A stretch of DNA of 64,000 bases from Bacteroides salyersiae WAL 10018 = DSM 18765 = JCM 12988 (lineage in GTDB: Bacteria > Bacteroidota > Bacteroidia > Bacteroidales > Bacteroidaceae): positions 861,604 through 925,603 of the forward strand of contig NZ_KB905467.1 of assembly GCF_000381365.1 (NCBI RefSeq). Reading direction: 5' to 3'. The position numbers were made by a program, and so were the translations under genes. This document shows, in pieces, positions 52,176-60,500 of the stretch (position 1 is the first letter of the stretch; every line of letters begins with the position of its first letter). Below the pieces are notes generated by a model. That model was not told where the DNA came from. It ran no database searches and worked only from the letters and a program-made list of their open reading frames with translations.

Positions 52176-53963
52176 TTATTCAAAATCAAGTTTTACTAAT
52201 TCAAAATTCTTGGTAAAACGGACGAAGAATACTTTCTTATTAATGAAACCGCCCCAGTTGTTAACTCTTTGGAATTTAAACCCGGTTTGTATAGGAGTCA
52301 AATCCATTTTAGGCAGATTTTTTTCCAGTTCGGAGCCGTATTTAGCCAGTCCCTTCAAGAAGAAAAAACCGGTATCAAACCCAAGCATACCGTACTGCGG
52401 ATAGTTTACGGTCATGTCTTTACTGTACCATTTATGGTAAGAGTTGATAAAGTTGATAGCTGCTGGAAGCATATTGTTCGTGTAGAATGAGGAATAAAAA
52501 TAAGTGTCCAGTTCAAAGAAACTGTCTAAATGGTTTTTGGTATAAGTTTGCCATTCGGGATAGCCGAAAAGGTGAATGTTGACGTCCGGGTTTTCCCTTA
52601 CCAGCATGGTTAATTGGGGGATGATTTTGATAAGTGTCACATCACTGCCGGAAGTGGGAATAAAGATATTCTCTTTATCATTTCGGAGAACCTCTTTCAT
52701 GTTTTGTGCCGTTGCTGATTCGGACAGCGTTTTAACGGAGATTCCTTTGTTGCTTAATTCCTGTTTCAACCCTTTGATAAATTCGGTTTTATCTTTTTCT
52801 ACTGCCGTAGCTTCCAATATTATTATATTGGCGTCTGGAAATTGGCGTGTAAAATGTTCGTATACTTCAGAGTACAGATAAGACTGTGGAGTATTGATTT
52901 GATAAATAAAGGGGTTGTTGAATACCTCCTCTTCTTTGGAAGAGAAAGGGATAACCATGCGGATATCGTGTTTTTTGGCAAAGGTTGCCAGCGTTTTCAC
53001 ATGTTGTGATTGTGATGGTCCGAAAATGATATTCATGTTTTTCATTTCCTCCTTGGCGAGGATTGTGTTCAGTGAAGCCTTGTCGTCTCCACAGTTATAA
53101 ACATAAAGATCGACAGAAGTGCCTGTACGTTTTAGGCTATCCACGGCGATAAGAAATCCTTCGTAGTATTCGATCATCCGTTTGTCCTGCAAAAAAGGAA
53201 GTAAGATCGCTGCTTTTACAGTACTTATTTTTTCCGGAGTTTCTTTATTGGCAAGGAATAATTCTCTATCGGTAGGGGGAATGGGGTTTCTGTTTCCTGG
53301 CGATGTCACCGGCTTTTCCGATGGATAAGGAATACATAAGAATTGTCCCTTTTTCATTCCTTGTTTTAATTCCGGATTGGCGTTGATAAGTTCTTGTTCA
53401 CTGATTCCGTATTCACGGCTGACACTAAAGATCGTTTCACGACGCTTTACTTTGTGCATCTCTTTGCATCTGGACTGAACAGGGCCTTGAATCGTATTGG
53501 TTGTTTTCTCTGTGTCTGCATTATTTGGCTCTTGTGAGTCGGCAGTTGCTTGTGCGGCTTCTTCGGCAGAAGGAATACGGATCACTTGACCGATGCGAAA
53601 GTTTTCCGCACTCAGTCCGGGGTTGGCTTCACAAATAGCCTTAGCCGATATATTGTATACAATTGTCAGTTTGTATAAAGTCTCTCCAGCTTGGATTGTA
53701 TGGAATATTTCGCTTTGTTGGGCAGTTTTCTTTTGAGGAATTTTGATCGTTTGACCTGCGTATATTTTTTCATCACATCCGGGGTTTAATCTGATGATGT
53801 CGGCTTGGCTTACTCCATACATACTGGATATGGAATATAGACTTTGTCCCTTTTCAATAGTGTGAAGGAAGTAGGATTGATTCTCTTGAGCATAAAGGCT
53901 CATACAAGAGATACTTATAAAAAACAGAAAAAAGAGTATACGACTGATTATCGGTTTCATCAA
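52176..53963 (-). CDS. LysM-repeat protein with periplasmic-binding-like domain
   Basis: 595 aa with signal peptide (LFFLFFISISCMSLYAQ). Three LysM motifs (HTIEKGQSLYSISSMYGVSQADIIRLNPG near 34-75, HTIQAGETLYKLTIVYNIS near 88-130, HKVKRRETIFSVSREYGIS near 170-212) bind peptidoglycan. From ~240 to 590 it has a type I periplasmic-binding fold (VKAAILLPFLQDKRMIEYYEGF; YPEWQTY; GFDTGFFFLKGLAKYG) as in LppC/LpoA-like and branched-chain amino-acid receptors. Likely a peptidoglycan-associated envelope protein. -7 box upstream. Confidence 0.88.
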   Translation of the reverse strand: MMKPIISRILFFLFFISISCMSLYAQENQSYFLHTIEKGQSLYSISSMYGVSQADIIRLNPGCDEKIYAGQTIKIPQKKTAQQSEIFHTIQAGETLYKLTIVYNISAKAICEANPGLSAENFRIGQVIRIPSAEEAAQATADSQEPNNADTEKTTNTIQGPVQSRCKEMHKVKRRETIFSVSREYGISEQELINANPELKQGMKKGQFLCIPYPSEKPVTSPGNRNPIPPTDRELFLANKETPEKISTVKAAILLPFLQDKRMIEYYEGFLIAVDSLKRTGTSVDLYVYNCGDDKASLNTILAKEEMKNMNIIFGPSQSQHVKTLATFAKKHDIRMVIPFSSKEEEVFNNPFIYQINTPQSYLYSEVYEHFTRQFPDANIIILEATAVEKDKTEFIKGLKQELSNKGISVKTLSESATAQNMKEVLRNDKENIFIPTSGSDVTLIKIIPQLTMLVRENPDVNIHLFGYPEWQTYTKNHLDSFFELDTYFYSSFYTNNMLPAAINFINSYHKWYSKDMTVNYPQYGMLGFDTGFFFLKGLAKYGSELEKNLPKMDLTPIQTGFKFQRVNNWGGFINKKVFFVRFTKNFELVKLDFE

Positions 53964-53995
53964 TTTTTAAACTATTGGTTCTTAAAATCAGGCAA

Positions 53996-54003
53996 CAAAG
54001 GTA
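53996..54003 (-). promoter_or_regulatory. -7 box of the LysM/PorT-like operon
   Basis: TACCTTTG on the minus strand, 32 bases before the ATG. Confidence 0.6.
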
Positions 54004-54087
54004 CGAATTCTGCTATATATCTGCCTAATAATTGCGTTAAGAAAATAATATTGTGTTTCTTTAATACCATAATTCGAGCGGAAACAT

Positions 54088-54095
54088 TAATTTTG
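54088..54095 (+). promoter_or_regulatory. -7 box almost at the start of the CHU_C gene
   Basis: TAATTTTG at 54088-54095; ATG at 54104, so the 5' leader would be only a few bases. Confidence 0.5.
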
Positions 54096-54103
54096 CAGAT
54101 GTT

Positions 54104-54796
54104 ATGTCACTACGTATATTATCTTATATCGTGCTATTATGCATCGCCCTTCCTTTCTCAGAAAGCAAGGCGCAGATCAGCTTGAATCCTGTAGGCATAG
54201 TGCTGAAGGAGAATGGAGTTGAACCGGAAGAGACCAAAACGCTTGAAGCGGGTGGAGAAACCTACCAGGGAGCTGCCCCGCTTGAAATTCGCTTTATGGC
54301 TAATATAGAGTCACCTTCTGCTACATTGCGTTATGAATGGAATTTTGCATACGATGCAGAATTTACGGATAATTACCTGCCACCGCGTTATGATGAAGAG
54401 ACCACTGTACCCTTTGATACTTCAGGAACATTTTATGTCCGGTTGCAGGTGAGTGATACGAGTGTGGAGGACGGTCCGACTTCGACTTCGGACATTTTTG
54501 TAATCCAGGTACCCGAATCGGAGCTGAAGATTCCGAATGCTTTCTCACCCAACGGAGACGGTATTAATGACATTTTTAAGGTGAAGCATAATTCATTGGT
54601 CAGTTTCAATGCGGTAGTGTTTAATCGCTGGGGACAAAAAATGTATCAGTGGGGATTTCCGGATATTGATAAAGGATGGGATGGGACATCGAATGGGCAT
54701 CAGGTTCCTGCCGGTGTCTATTTCATTGTCATAGAAGCCCGTGGATCGGATGGAGTAGTGTACAAACATAAAGGAGATATAAATATACTTAGGTAA
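54104..54796 (+). CDS. Secreted protein with PKD-like and CHU_C (type B T9SS) C-terminal domains
   Basis: 230 aa, signal peptide YIVLLCIALPFSESKAQ. A PKD-like middle (ATLRYEWNFAYDAEF, GTFYVRLQVSDTSVED) and a CHU_C/gliding-motility-associated C-terminal domain (IPNAFSPNGDGINDIFKV, VFNRWGQKMYQW, WDGTSNGHQVPAGVYFIVIEA). Such domains are sorted by the type IX system in other Bacteroidetes; no T9SS core gene is in this window. Operon with uvrA, 7 bases apart. Confidence 0.88.
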   Translation: MSLRILSYIVLLCIALPFSESKAQISLNPVGIVLKENGVEPEETKTLEAGGETYQGAAPLEIRFMANIESPSATLRYEWNFAYDAEFTDNYLPPRYDEETTVPFDTSGTFYVRLQVSDTSVEDGPTSTSDIFVIQVPESELKIPNAFSPNGDGINDIFKVKHNSLVSFNAVVFNRWGQKMYQWGFPDIDKGWDGTSNGHQVPAGVYFIVIEARGSDGVVYKHKGDINILR

Positions 54797-54803
54797 AAAG
54801 AAT

Positions 54804-57629
54804 ATGCAGGAAACAGAATATATAAATGTATACGGTGCGCGTGTACATAATTTGAAAGATATTGATGCTGAAATTCCCCGTAACAGTATGACGGTGATTA
54901 CCGGACTGAGCGGAAGTGGTAAATCCTCGTTAGCATTTGATACGATATTTGCCGAAGGACAGCGACGGTATATTGAAACATTTTCGGCTTATGCCCGTAA
55001 CTTCTTGGGTAACTTGGAACGCCCTGATGTAGATAAAATCACCGGATTAAGTCCGGTAATTTCCATAGAACAGAAAACAACGAATAAAAATCCCCGATCT
55101 ACGGTGGGAACGACAACGGAGATATATGATTACCTCCGTTTGCTTTATGCCCGCGCGGGAACAGCTTATTCTTATCTTTCGGGAGAAGAGATGGTGAAGT
55201 ATACTGAAGAACAAATACTCGATCTTATTCTGAAAGATTATAAGGGAAAGAAGATTTATATGCTGGCACCGTTGGTTCGTTCACGCAAAGGACATTATAA
55301 GGAATTATTCGAACAGGTGCGTAAGAAGGGATATCTATATGTACGTGTAGATGGAGAGGTGCGCGAAGTGACGCACGGCATGAAACTGGATCGTTACAAA
55401 AATCATGATATCGAAGTAGTGATCGATAAGATGGTGGTAACTGATAAAGATGACAAACGTTTGAAACAAAGTGTTGCCACTGCTATGAGGCAAGGAGATG
55501 GTTTATTACTGATTCTGGATGTGGCGACTGAAAGTATCCGTCATTATAGTAAGCGGCTGATGTGTCCTGTTACCGGATTGTCTTATCGGGAACCGGCGCC
55601 GCACAACTTTTCGTTTAATTCTCCGCAAGGAGCCTGTCCGAAGTGTAAAGGGCTCGGAGTAGTAAGCCAGATTGATGTGGACAAGGTAGTTCCCGATCGA
55701 AGTATGTCTATCTATGAGGGTGCTATCGCCCCATTGGGCAAGTATAAGAATGCGATGATATTCTGGCAGATAGGAGCATTGCTTGAAAAGTATGAGGCTA
55801 CGTTGAAGACTCCTGTTAAGGATTTGCCGGATGATGCCATTGATGAAATCTTATATGGTTCGGATGAAAGAATCAAAATAAAAAGTTCTCTGATCGGAAC
55901 TTCTTCCGATTATTTTGTGACTTATGAAGGCGTGGTTAAATATATTCAGATGCTGCAGGAGAAAGATGCTTCGGCCACTGCCCAGAAATGGGCGGAGCAG
56001 TTTGCACGTACTACCGTTTGTCCGGAATGTAAGGGAGCACGATTGAATAAAGAAGCATTGCATTTCCGCATTCACGATAAGAATATCAATGAACTCTCCA
56101 ATATGGATATCAACGAGCTTTATGACTGGTTGATGAAAGTAGATGAATTCTTGTCGGATAAACAAAAGAAAATCGCTGCTGAAATATTAAAAGAAATACG
56201 TACGCGCCTGAAGTTTTTGTTGGATGTAGGACTCGATTATCTGGCGTTGAACCGTAGTTCGGTAAGTTTATCGGGAGGGGAAAGTCAGCGTATACGTTTG
56301 GCTACGCAGATAGGTTCGCAGTTGGTGAATGTACTTTATATTCTTGATGAACCGAGTATCGGGCTCCATCAGCGGGACAATCTGCGACTCATCAATTCGT
56401 TAAAGGAATTGCGCGATATGGGGAATTCTGTTATTGTGGTCGAACATGATAAAGATATGATGCTTGCAGCCGACTATGTGATCGATATGGGGCCGAAGGC
56501 CGGCCGGTTGGGAGGTGAAGTCGTGTTTGCCGGTACACCGCAGGAAATGTTGCAAACCAATACGCTGACTTCCCAATATCTCAACGGGCAACAAAGGATT
56601 GAGATTCCTGCCAAGCGCCGTCCCGGTAACGGTAAGTCGTTATGGCTTCGCGGGGCGAAAGGGAACAATCTGAAAAATGTCGATGTGGAGTTTCCATTGG
56701 GTAAGTTGATTTGTGTAACCGGTGTCTCCGGCAGTGGTAAATCCACTTTGATTAATGAGACCTTGCAACCGATTCTTTCACAAAAGTTCTATCGGTCTTT
56801 GCAGGATCCGTTGGAATACGATTCTATCGAAGGGTTGGAGAATATAGATAAAGTGGTGAACGTAGACCAGTCACCATTGGGCCGTACCCCGCGTTCCAAT
56901 CCGGCAACGTATACCGGTGTCTTTTCTGATATTCGTAATCTTTTTGTCGGCTTACCTGAAGCGAAGATACGCGGTTATAAACCCGGCCGTTTCTCTTTTA
57001 ATGTATCCGGCGGGCGTTGTGAGGCATGTTCCGGAAATGGCTATAAGACGATTGAAATGAATTTTCTGCCGGATGTGTATGTACCTTGCGAAGTATGTCA
57101 TGGTAAGCGTTATAACCGTGAAACCTTAGAAGTACGTTTTAAAGGAAAATCCATTGCTGATGTGCTCGATATGACGATCAACCGTGCTGTGGAGTTCTTT
57201 GAAAACGTGCCGCAGATTCTGAATAAAATCAAGGTGATACAGGATGTCGGACTGGGATATATAAAGTTAGGACAATCGTCAACAACCCTTTCCGGTGGTG
57301 AAAGCCAGCGTGTGAAATTGGCTACCGAGCTCTCGAAACGCGATACGGGCAAAACCCTTTATATTCTCGACGAACCCACTACCGGGTTGCATTTTGAAGA
57401 TATCCGCGTACTGATGAATGTGCTGAATAAACTGGTAGACAAGGGAAATACGGTTATTGTGATTGAACATAATTTGGATGTAATCAAAATGGCTGATTAT
57501 ATTATCGATATGGGACCGGATGGGGGTAAAGGCGGCGGTGAGTTATTGAGCTTCGGTACTCCGGAGGAAGTTGCGAAGAGCAAGAAAGGATATACTCCGA
57601 AGTTTCTTCGTGAGGAACTGGCCCTTTGA
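54804..57629 (+). CDS. uvrA: Excinuclease ABC subunit UvrA
   Basis: 941 aa. Two ABC ATPase halves: Walker A GLSGSGKSS near residue 35 and GVSGSGKST near 640; signatures LSGGESQR in both halves (about residues 490 and 830). Zinc fingers CPVTGLSYREPAPHNFSFNSPQGACPKC (near 250-280; Cys pairs) and CEACSGNGYKTIEMNFLPDVYVPCEVC (near 740-765). Damage recognition in nucleotide excision repair with UvrB (45.3 kb). Confidence 0.97.
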   Translation: MQETEYINVYGARVHNLKDIDAEIPRNSMTVITGLSGSGKSSLAFDTIFAEGQRRYIETFSAYARNFLGNLERPDVDKITGLSPVISIEQKTTNKNPRSTVGTTTEIYDYLRLLYARAGTAYSYLSGEEMVKYTEEQILDLILKDYKGKKIYMLAPLVRSRKGHYKELFEQVRKKGYLYVRVDGEVREVTHGMKLDRYKNHDIEVVIDKMVVTDKDDKRLKQSVATAMRQGDGLLLILDVATESIRHYSKRLMCPVTGLSYREPAPHNFSFNSPQGACPKCKGLGVVSQIDVDKVVPDRSMSIYEGAIAPLGKYKNAMIFWQIGALLEKYEATLKTPVKDLPDDAIDEILYGSDERIKIKSSLIGTSSDYFVTYEGVVKYIQMLQEKDASATAQKWAEQFARTTVCPECKGARLNKEALHFRIHDKNINELSNMDINELYDWLMKVDEFLSDKQKKIAAEILKEIRTRLKFLLDVGLDYLALNRSSVSLSGGESQRIRLATQIGSQLVNVLYILDEPSIGLHQRDNLRLINSLKELRDMGNSVIVVEHDKDMMLAADYVIDMGPKAGRLGGEVVFAGTPQEMLQTNTLTSQYLNGQQRIEIPAKRRPGNGKSLWLRGAKGNNLKNVDVEFPLGKLICVTGVSGSGKSTLINETLQPILSQKFYRSLQDPLEYDSIEGLENIDKVVNVDQSPLGRTPRSNPATYTGVFSDIRNLFVGLPEAKIRGYKPGRFSFNVSGGRCEACSGNGYKTIEMNFLPDVYVPCEVCHGKRYNRETLEVRFKGKSIADVLDMTINRAVEFFENVPQILNKIKVIQDVGLGYIKLGQSSTTLSGGESQRVKLATELSKRDTGKTLYILDEPTTGLHFEDIRVLMNVLNKLVDKGNTVIVIEHNLDVIKMADYIIDMGPDGGKGGGELLSFGTPEEVAKSKKGYTPKFLREELAL

Positions 57630-57659
57630 TCGGATTCCCAAAGAACACATACCCTGAAG

Positions 57660-59567
57660 ATGAAGAATTATTTATTTGTTTTATCGTTATTATTGGTTTG
57701 TTTTCCGGTATCTGCCAACGATGATGCCTTGTTGGACAGTCTGCGTTTGAACTTGGAAACGGCTGAGGGAAAAACAGGGAATGCCTTGGCCGAAGCCTAT
57801 TCGGATTTGGGGGATTATTACATGTATAAGCAGCCCGATTCGGCTTATTATTATTTTCAGAAAGGCATAGATCATCTTCGCAATCATACCGATTTCTGTT
57901 ATTCCGGATTGTTGAGTAATATGGCTACCTATTATTACTCTATAGGGGATATAGATAAGGCACTTTCTTCTTATCTTTTTGCTTTGCAAGAGGCCGTGAG
58001 ATTAGGGCATGATGAGATTTCCACTTTAGTATCTTCGTCACTCGGAGTGATTTATCGTAGAAAGGAAATGCCGGATTCTGCTCTTTATTATTATAATAGA
58101 GCGCTGGAGTTTGCGGAACATCAGAATGACTTTGCAACTATTGCCAATTTATACACTAATATTGCGGTGTTGTATAGTGCTACTTCCCGTTTGTCGGAGG
58201 CGATTCCTTATGCAGAAAAGGCAGTAGGATTTTCTCTGAAAGGAAATGATCCTGTTCAGACGGTGTATAGCTACTCTGTTTATGGTTCTTTGCTGATAAA
58301 GAATAAGGAGTGGGAAAAAGCTTCGCAGATATTGAGAAACGGGGTGGCGGAGTCGAAAAAGATGCAGTCATCACAACTTGTAGTGAAGTGTATTACTCCT
58401 TTGCTGTCTGTCTTTGATTGTTTGGGGCAGGCCGATTCTGTAAAATATTACATGGATATAGCAGAGAAAGAACTTCCTGAGTTATCTCCCAATGCGATAG
58501 AAGTACTCGGTTTTTATGAAGTAAAAGGAGAACTGTTTAACAGATACGGGCAATATCGTGAGAGTTTGGAAGCTCTGAAAAAGATCGAAAATCTGCGCGG
58601 AAAGAATCTGCATACACCGCTCGATCTGCTTTATTTCCGGTTTGCAAGCAATTATTATGGCTTGAAGGATTTTACTTCTGCATATGTGTATATGAAAAAG
58701 GCTTATCTGGCAAAAGATTCCCTGTTCGCCGGTGAGGTACAAAAGCAATTGTCTGACATGACTGTAAAATATCAGACGAAAGAGAAAGAACTTGAGATAG
58801 CGCAATTAAAGCAGATTCAAACCGAGCAGCATGCTCTGATGGTAAAAAGAATTTTTTATCTTGTACTTTTCTTATTGGTCCTGATTGCAGCGTTTCTCGT
58901 TTTGCTGTATAAGAAAAAGGCTTTGGAGAAAGAAACTGATCTTCGTCTGGCACGTCAGTATATCGATGGATTGGAGAGCGAACGGAAGCGTCTTGCAAAA
59001 GAACTTCATGACGGAGTATGTAATGACCTGTTGGGCATACAATATTACATGCAGACATCGGATGCCATAGGGAAAGAAGTACAGCAGAAGCTTTTTCCTA
59101 TGATTGAGCAGACTCGTACGGATGTTCGTTTCATTTCGCACGAATTGATGCCTCCTGCTTTTCAATATGCCAATTTAAATGTGATGTTGGAGGATTATGT
59201 CGAGCGGCTCGGCAATGTACACCAGCTTATTCACTTTCATTATTTTTCTTTGCCGGAGCAAGCAAATTGGGAACTTGTTTCCTGTCAAAAAGCATATGAA
59301 CTTTATCGTATCGTGCAGGAAGTGTTAGGCAATTCTTTGTCTCACAGCAAAGCTACTGAAATTGAAATAATCTTATCGATGATCGCAGAGGAGAGGAAGA
59401 TTGTATTGACAGTTTCTGATAATGGTAAGGGGGCATCGGTTTCACTTGCCAGTGGTAACGGTATCGGATTGCGAACGGTGGAAGATCGTGTAAAATGCAT
59501 TGATGGTGTTTATTCGTTGACTTCAGATGCTAAGGGAACTTCTTTTATTGTAGAAACGGGGATTTAG
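57660..59567 (+). CDS. TPR-containing sensor histidine kinase (NarL-type)
   Basis: 635 aa. Signal peptide/first hydrophobic stretch (LFVLSLLLVCFPVSA), an extracytoplasmic TPR array (~25-390), one TM segment near 397-417 (FYLVLFLLVLIAAFLVLLY), then HisKA_3 with the phospho-His in AKELHDGVCNDLLG (H450) and HATPase_c (VSDNGKGASV; GNGIGLRTVEDRV). The response regulator follows but 237 bases away, with repeats and a hairpin in between. Gene starts 30 bases after uvrA. Confidence 0.92.
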   Translation: MKNYLFVLSLLLVCFPVSANDDALLDSLRLNLETAEGKTGNALAEAYSDLGDYYMYKQPDSAYYYFQKGIDHLRNHTDFCYSGLLSNMATYYYSIGDIDKALSSYLFALQEAVRLGHDEISTLVSSSLGVIYRRKEMPDSALYYYNRALEFAEHQNDFATIANLYTNIAVLYSATSRLSEAIPYAEKAVGFSLKGNDPVQTVYSYSVYGSLLIKNKEWEKASQILRNGVAESKKMQSSQLVVKCITPLLSVFDCLGQADSVKYYMDIAEKELPELSPNAIEVLGFYEVKGELFNRYGQYRESLEALKKIENLRGKNLHTPLDLLYFRFASNYYGLKDFTSAYVYMKKAYLAKDSLFAGEVQKQLSDMTVKYQTKEKELEIAQLKQIQTEQHALMVKRIFYLVLFLLVLIAAFLVLLYKKKALEKETDLRLARQYIDGLESERKRLAKELHDGVCNDLLGIQYYMQTSDAIGKEVQQKLFPMIEQTRTDVRFISHELMPPAFQYANLNVMLEDYVERLGNVHQLIHFHYFSLPEQANWELVSCQKAYELYRIVQEVLGNSLSHSKATEIEIILSMIAEERKIVLTVSDNGKGASVSLASGNGIGLRTVEDRVKCIDGVYSLTSDAKGTSFIVETGI

Positions 59568-59617
59568 AGCTTGTTTAAATTTTGCTTAAAATAAACTGAT
59601 CGATATTTTTAAGAGCA
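59566..59617. repeat. Palindromic repeat, family 2 (copy 2)
   Basis: AGAGCTTGTTTAAATTTTGCTT...TTTTAAGAGCAAAATTAAAAC, an imperfect inverted repeat. It begins at the last base of the kinase gene. Same family as 17666-17745, 62824-62868 and 62982-63008. Confidence 0.75.
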
Positions 59618-59691
59618 AAATTAAAACATTGGTACTTAATGAAAGGATACAAGAAAGAATGCATCAATCGCTTTTCAATGTCATAGTGCAG

Positions 59692-59713
59692 CCAATTGGT
59701 ACATTGGCATATT
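59692..59713. repeat. Half copy of family 1 repeat (copy C)
   Basis: CCAATTGGTACATTGGCATATT, related to the arms at 5.2 and 39.9 kb. Confidence 0.6.
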
Positions 59714-59733
59714 ATTCATTCTTTCGCTGATTT

Positions 59734-59758
59734 TTCACGGTTTTCCGTGAAGTGTGTT
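59734..59758. terminator. Possible terminator/attenuator hairpin between kinase and regulator
   Basis: TTCACGG (59734-59740), TTTT loop, CCGTGAA (59745-59751), then GTGTGTTTTT. May separate the expression of the two genes. Confidence 0.45.
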
Positions 59759-59804
59759 TTTACTAATATTCATTACTTTGCAGATGAATAACGAAGGACA
59801 GTAA

Positions 59805-60461
59805 ATGAGTGAAACCAAGAAAAGCATATTATTGGTCGATGATCATGATTTAATTCTTCAAGGCATTAAATACATTGTCGATCAGATACCGGAAATAAAT
59901 CAACTTTGTACAGCTTCTTCTGCAGAAGAAGCTTGTCGGTGTATTTCCAGCCAGCCTTTTGATCTTTATATCTTAGATGTCGAACTTCCGGATGCGTCCG
60001 GATTCGAGTTGATCGACCGCATCCGTGAAAAGCATCCGGAAGCCCGCATTATAATCAATACCATGCATGATGAAATGTGGAACATCAGCCGCCTGCTTCA
60101 GATGAAAGTATCTTCCGTTATCCTTAAATCTTCCAATATACAGGAAGTAAAACAGGCGATCCTTACTGTATTATCCGGTAAACAATATTTTTGTGATCAC
60201 TTTGAGTCTTTATGCCGTAAACTTAAAAATACGAATACCGGAATATTTCCGAATGATGTGCTCACTACTCGGGAGATGGATGTATTGCAGGCTATTGCCG
60301 ATGGGTTGAATACTAATGAGATAGCTGAATTGTTACATCTGTCGGATAACACGATTGAATCTCACCGCAAGCGGCTGATGCTGAAATTGAATGCTCGTAA
60401 TGCAGTGGATCTGGTGATGAAAGCCATTTCCAAAGGCATTATTTCTCTGAAGAAACGCTAA
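59805..60461 (+). CDS. NarL/LuxR-family response regulator
   Basis: 218 aa. Receiver domain with acidic pair VDDHD, phospho-acceptor D58 (YILDVELPD) and K in VILKSSN; C-terminal LuxR helix-turn-helix TTREMDVLQAIADGLNTNEIAELLHLSDNTIESHRKRLM. Cognate of the TPR kinase. Start ATG 59805 follows AAGGACAGTAA. Likely regulates the secreted protein gene 39 bases downstream, or its own cluster (inference). Confidence 0.93.
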   Translation: MSETKKSILLVDDHDLILQGIKYIVDQIPEINQLCTASSAEEACRCISSQPFDLYILDVELPDASGFELIDRIREKHPEARIIINTMHDEMWNISRLLQMKVSSVILKSSNIQEVKQAILTVLSGKQYFCDHFESLCRKLKNTNTGIFPNDVLTTREMDVLQAIADGLNTNEIAELLHLSDNTIESHRKRLMLKLNARNAVDLVMKAISKGIISLKKR

Positions 60462-60500
60462 ATATTATATTCTGTATTATACACTAAAATTACATGATTT

